From Alistipes putredinis (lineage in GTDB: Bacteria; Bacteroidota; Bacteroidia; Bacteroidales; Rikenellaceae), in assembly GCA_022009915.1 (NCBI GenBank), contig CP091730.1, forward strand, positions 1,116,001 to 1,180,000: DNA of 64,000 nucleotides, given 5' to 3'. Made by a program: the position numbers and the translations under genes. The notes beneath the pieces are model-generated. The model ran no database searches. It was not told where the DNA came from and worked only from the letters and a program-made list of their open reading frames with translations. Below, in pieces: positions 61,401 through 64,000 of the stretch. Numbering within the stretch: position 1 is the stretch's first letter; every line of letters starts with the position of its first letter.

Positions 61401-62141
61401 GGCCTCTGGTAGAAAATGGCGCGATGCAGAGCCCGAGTGAGTCTGCTGCGGAAGATTCTGCTTCTCGCAAATGGCGTTGAATTCGGCCAGATAATGCTCG
61501 TTGCGCGAGGTGTATTTCGTGCGTATTTTGCCTTTCTTGCGGTAAAGCATATAGAAGTACTCGCCCAAGTAGTTGCATCCAGCAGCTTTTATCTCATCGG
61601 AGAGGTCTTTTATGCCATCATTGACCTTGCCGCTTTCGTTTGGGTCGGTCGTGTCTTTTCGATTGCTCAGAAACCCTCTGCGCTGCGCCAGATGATACAA
61701 CGCTCGTCCGAGTGTGTGCCTGTCCTGTCGGCTATTCAAATCCAGCTTTTGGGTCAGTGCCGAGAATCTGTCATGGTACGGATTCTTGTCGGTATTGTCG
61801 CAGGTGCGCTGCCATGCCAGAAACTTTTCGTTCATTGGGTATTGCTTCTTTTTCTGCCAAGCGGAGAGTTGCTCGTCCGTCAGGGCGGGACACATGTCCT
61901 CCTTGACCAAAACTTTAAGCAGTTCTATTTTGCGCAGGCGGCGCCGGAAGTAGTGCCTTCGCAGGGCGCGTGCATTGGTTCTGTCCTGCACGGCGGGTTT
62001 TTCGTTGTTCTTTTCGCGTGCGACGCCTTCCTGAAATATGTCCACGCCTTTATCGAGTAGCGTATAACCGCAGTCATTCTGTTCCACTATGGCCCAACCG
62101 ATGGAATTGGTGCCCAAATCAAGACCTAATACTTTTGCCAT
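58461..62141 (-). CDS. cas9: Type II-C CRISPR endonuclease Cas9
   Basis: RNA-guided DNA endonuclease. MAKVLGLDLGTNSIGWAIVE is RuvC-I with Asp8; RALRRHYFRRRLRK is the bridge helix; EIRKINIEFARELNDANMRG (about 60345-60400) is RuvC-II; RYDIEHTVPRSRGGDDSQAN (about 60060-60125) is the HNH site; HHCMDAITIACIG (about 59580-59620) is RuvC-III. The C-terminal PAM-interacting domain ends KRLYKITTMSSMTLKQGERI, GTLVLRHHQEARL and NAYVEGYDFELSVTGKIAFK. Breaks lie near 61555-61375, 61325, 61070, 60395, 58775 and 58560-58490. The corrected length is about 1,220 residues, in the II-C/Bacteroidetes size range. The PAM is not known. Confidence 0.96.
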
Positions 62142-62179
62142 ATAGCATATTGTTTTCCGTAAAAAAATAAAATTAAAAA

Positions 62180-62211
62180 TTTGTCAATTCCAATTTTTTA
62201 GTTTATATTTG
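62180..62211 (+). promoter_or_regulatory. Promoter of tracrRNA
   Basis: TTTG at 62180-62183, a 20-base spacer, and TATATTTG at 62204-62211: a complete Bacteroidetes promoter facing away from cas9. Confidence 0.7.
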
Positions 62212-62216
62212 CACCA

Positions 62217-62352
62217 CAAAGAGAGTTACATCTTACCACAACAAGGCTACATGCCGCAGGCTTTTAACGCCGATATCTCCGCGTACTCCGTGGAGATGTG
62301 CGGCAGTATACAGCGGAAATTTGTACGGACGTACTTTGAGAGCTGTTTTTTT
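62217..62352 (+). ncRNA. tracrRNA of the type II-C system
   Basis: Encoded divergently, directly upstream of cas9. The anti-repeat at about 62224-62242 contains TACAT-CTT-ACCACAAC. It pairs with the crRNA repeat start GTTGTGGT-TTG-ATGTA through 8 pairs, an internal loop and 5 pairs, the usual II-C bulged duplex. AAGGCTACATGCCGCAGGC forms the nexus region. ATCTCC / GGAGAT makes a further hairpin, with TGCCGCA / TGCGGCA as long-range arms. It ends at an ACAGC / GCTGT stem and a seven-T tract (62346-62352). Length is about 136 bases. The exact ends are inferred from promoter and terminator. Confidence 0.82.
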
Positions 62353-62611
62353 CCGGATTGCCGAATGACTTAAAAACGGGCGGAACCGACTCGGAAGCAA
62401 ATTTATTATTGGAATCGTCGCGCCTCGAAGCCGAGCTCCGTTTTTTTCTTCTCCGGGTTTTGGAATCTCGCACATTAGTATTATCTTTGCGCCCGCAGGC
62501 ATTTATGGGGCTTCGAATGCGGATGCCGGAAACGGCGTAAAAATGCGCAGCAGGGTGATTCCCGAAGCTCGAGTGATGCCGAAGGTAACACAATTAAAAA
62601 ATAAAAGAAAG
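62353..62611. other. Spacer between tracrRNA and rplY with the rplY promoter
   Basis: About 260 bases without a gene. TTTG at 62459-62462, a 19-base spacer and TATCTTTG at 62482-62489 form a full promoter; the leader to the rplY ATG is about 115 bases. Confidence 0.6.
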
Positions 62612-63197
62612 ATGAAAACATTCGAATTGAAAAGGCTGCGAAACGCGAAGGTTTCGGCAAAAAGGAAGCAAGGACATTCGTCGTGCCGGACAGGTTCCCT
62701 GCGTGGTTTACGGAGGCGGAGATACGCTGCATTTGAGCGTCGATGCCAAAGAGGTAAAACCGCTTATCTACACCCCCAACGCCTACATCGTAGAGTTGGA
62801 CACTGACGGGGAGAAAGTTCAGACCGTGATGCGCGAGGTACAGTTCCACCCTGTAAAGGACGAGATTCTGCATATAGATTTCTACCGCGTTCAGAGCGGA
62901 AAGCCGGTAGCTATCGACATACCCGTGAAACTGGTCGGAAACTCGGAGGGTGTCAAGACTCGGCGGAAAAACTGGCTCAGAGCAAGCGTAAACTGCGTGT
63001 GAGCGGTCTGGTCGAGAATCTGCCCGATGAACTGTCGATAGACATTACCGATTTGGGTATCGGCAAATCCATTTTCGTCGGCGATCTTCATTACGACAAC
63101 CTTACGCTGCTGACGCCTGCGACTACCGCAATTTGCGCCGTCTCGCGTAACTCGTGCGTCGCGCGGTGCCGCTGCGGCCGCCGAGGCTTCGAAATAA
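62612..63197 (+). CDS. rplY: 50S ribosomal protein L25/general stress protein Ctc
   Basis: Binds 5S rRNA; this is the long Ctc form with an extra C-terminal beta domain. MKTFELK, then REGFGKKEARTFRRAGQVP and CVVYGGGDTLHLSVDAKEVK (5S-binding domain), VQFHPVKDEILHIDFYRVQS, IPVKLVGNSEGVK, and ENLPDELSIDITDLGIGKSI in the second domain. The end is Ala-rich (AAAAAEASK). Breaks lie near 62640-62660, 62690, 62962 and 63150. The corrected length of about 195 residues is normal. pth follows, as is common. Confidence 0.92.
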
Positions 63198-63218
63198 CGG
63201 ATTTCAAGATAACCTGTT

Positions 63219-63783
63219 TTGAAATATCTTGTTACGGGGTTGGGTAACATTGGCGCCGAGTACGCCGAAACCCGCCACAACATAGGTTTCAGAGTATTGG
63301 ACACCATAGCTTCGGTGTCCAATGCTTCTTTTGTCAGCTCCCGTTACGGCGATGTGGCGAGCGTGCGCATGCGCGGAAATGCCGTTACGCTGCTGAAACC
63401 CTCCACGTTCATGAACCTGAGCGGAAAGGCGGTGCGCTACTGGTTGCAGCAGGAAAAGATAGAGATGTCGAACCTTCTTGTTGTGGTGGACGACATAGCT
63501 TTGCCATTCGGAGCTTTTGCGCCTGCGCGGCAAAGGCAGCGACGGCGGTCATAACGGTCTTAAAAACATCAACGAGATGCTCGGCAGCAGCGATTACGCC
63601 CGATGGAGAGTCGGCATCGGGGGCGATTTCGCACGCGGCGGGCAGATAGACTACGTTCTCGGGGAGTGGACGTCGGGCGAACGCGAGGCGCTTCCGGAGC
63701 GTCTGAAACTCGCGGGACAGGCCGTGGAGGCTTTCGTGTGCCGAGGTTTGCAGAGCGCCATGAACGAGTTCAATAACAAGTAA
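63219..63783 (+). CDS. pth: Peptidyl-tRNA hydrolase
   Basis: Recycles peptidyl-tRNAs dropped from ribosomes. MKYLVTGLGNIGAEYAETRH with the catalytic His in TRHNIGFRVLD, LLKPSTFMNLSGKAVRYWLQ, VVVDDIALPFG, and GSDGGHNGLKNINEMLGSSD with DYARWRVGIGGDFARGGQID. One extra T near 63518 breaks the frame after ALPFG (corrected KLRLRGKGSDGG). The corrected length of about 188 residues is normal. It is transcribed with rplY. Confidence 0.94.
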
Positions 63784-63787
63784 CGGC

Positions 63788-64000
63788 ATGGGAAGCGGCG
63801 TAAGAATAGACAAGTGGCTCTGGTCCGTGCGTATATACAAGACGCGCAGCGATGCGGCGGAGGCGTGCAAGATGAATCGCGTACTCGTCGGCGGCGCCTA
63901 TTGCAAACCGTCGTATGAGATAAAGATAGGTGATATGCTGACGGTGCGAAAGGGCGCGGTTACCTATACGTACCGCGTTCTGGAATTCGTCGCCACGCGT
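63788..64000 (+). CDS. S4-domain RNA-binding protein (Hsp15/HslR-like), N-terminal part
   Basis: MGSGVRIDKWLWSVRIYKTR, SDAAEACKMNRVLVGGAYCK and PSYEIKIGDMLTVRKGAVTY form an S4 domain of the heat-shock protein 15 type, which in E. coli binds 50S subunits carrying a stalled nascent chain. The 71 visible codons are open to the window edge. It starts five bases after pth. Confidence 0.9.
   Translation, partial: MGSGVRIDKWLWSVRIYKTRSDAAEACKMNRVLVGGAYCKPSYEIKIGDMLTVRKGAVTYTYRVLEFVATR

Overview
This window looks like a chromosomal stretch of a Bacteroidales bacterium, probably an Alistipes-like member of the Rikenellaceae. The phylum is well supported. At least eighteen putative promoters carry the Bacteroidetes -7 element TAnnTTTG, often with TTTG 19-21 bases upstream. 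The tmRNA encodes a GESSYALAA tag, and there are BACON-domain lipoproteins, a Porin_10-type barrel, a DUF4290 protein and a type II-C Cas9. The genus is only a guess.

One technical feature dominates. More than half of the genes are interrupted by one-base changes, mostly one extra base in a homopolymer. Correcting a single base restores a full-length conserved protein in nearly every case, and the duplicated CRISPR spacers differ in the same way. I read these as sequence errors and annotate whole genes across them, naming the approximate positions. Two apparent gene fusions (SmpB-HAD and FtsB-alanine dehydrogenase) probably have the same cause.

Layout. 1-3300: GH3 glycosidase (cut by the window edge), dCMP deaminase, tsaB, HAD phosphatase and smpB, all on the minus strand. 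3300-14130: CotH-type surface lipoprotein, plsY, a small lipoprotein, an acyl-CoA synthetase, a lytic transglycosylase, a porin, pssA and a mannose-1-phosphate guanylyltransferase. 14470-23045: methyltransferase, xseBA, prfA, pyrF, ZIP transporter, purE, hpt, queE, an FtsB-like gene and ald. 23157-31303: tmRNA, a large BACON lipoprotein, then kdsD and a complete dTDP-L-rhamnose operon (rmlA, C, D, B). 31304-41490: a repeat-rich segment beside tRNA-Ser, mscL, a K+ channel, the rimP-nusA-infB operon, recJ, lipB and lipA. 41974-51865: LpxH-like hydrolase, TlpA-like lipoprotein, DUF4290 protein, sigma-54 activator, YgjP-like metallopeptidase, argH, trxB, a LuxE-like enzyme, a HIRAN protein and a WYL regulator.

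52000-62400 is the accessory region. After tRNA-Leu comes a fragment of a Mu-like prophage: a small gene, a gpG-like gene, a candidate plus-strand small RNA, and a gpF-like minor head gene with a nuclease-toxin-like end. The gpF gene is cut exactly at a stray degenerate CRISPR repeat (54170-54205). From there to the array lies a 946-base segment coding for a truncated PD-(D/E)XK nuclease and a very acidic protein built from two near-identical halves. Then follow a 30-repeat type II-C array containing a five-unit tandem duplication, cas2, cas1, cas9 and a divergent tracrRNA. The anti-repeat shows that the array is read on the minus strand, away from cas2. The window closes with rplY (L25/Ctc), pth and the start of an S4-domain (Hsp15-like) gene.

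The most novel part is the junction of array, acidic gene, nuclease fragment and prophage. It looks like a recombination or capture event at CRISPR repeats and includes one candidate anti-defence or immunity protein of unknown family.
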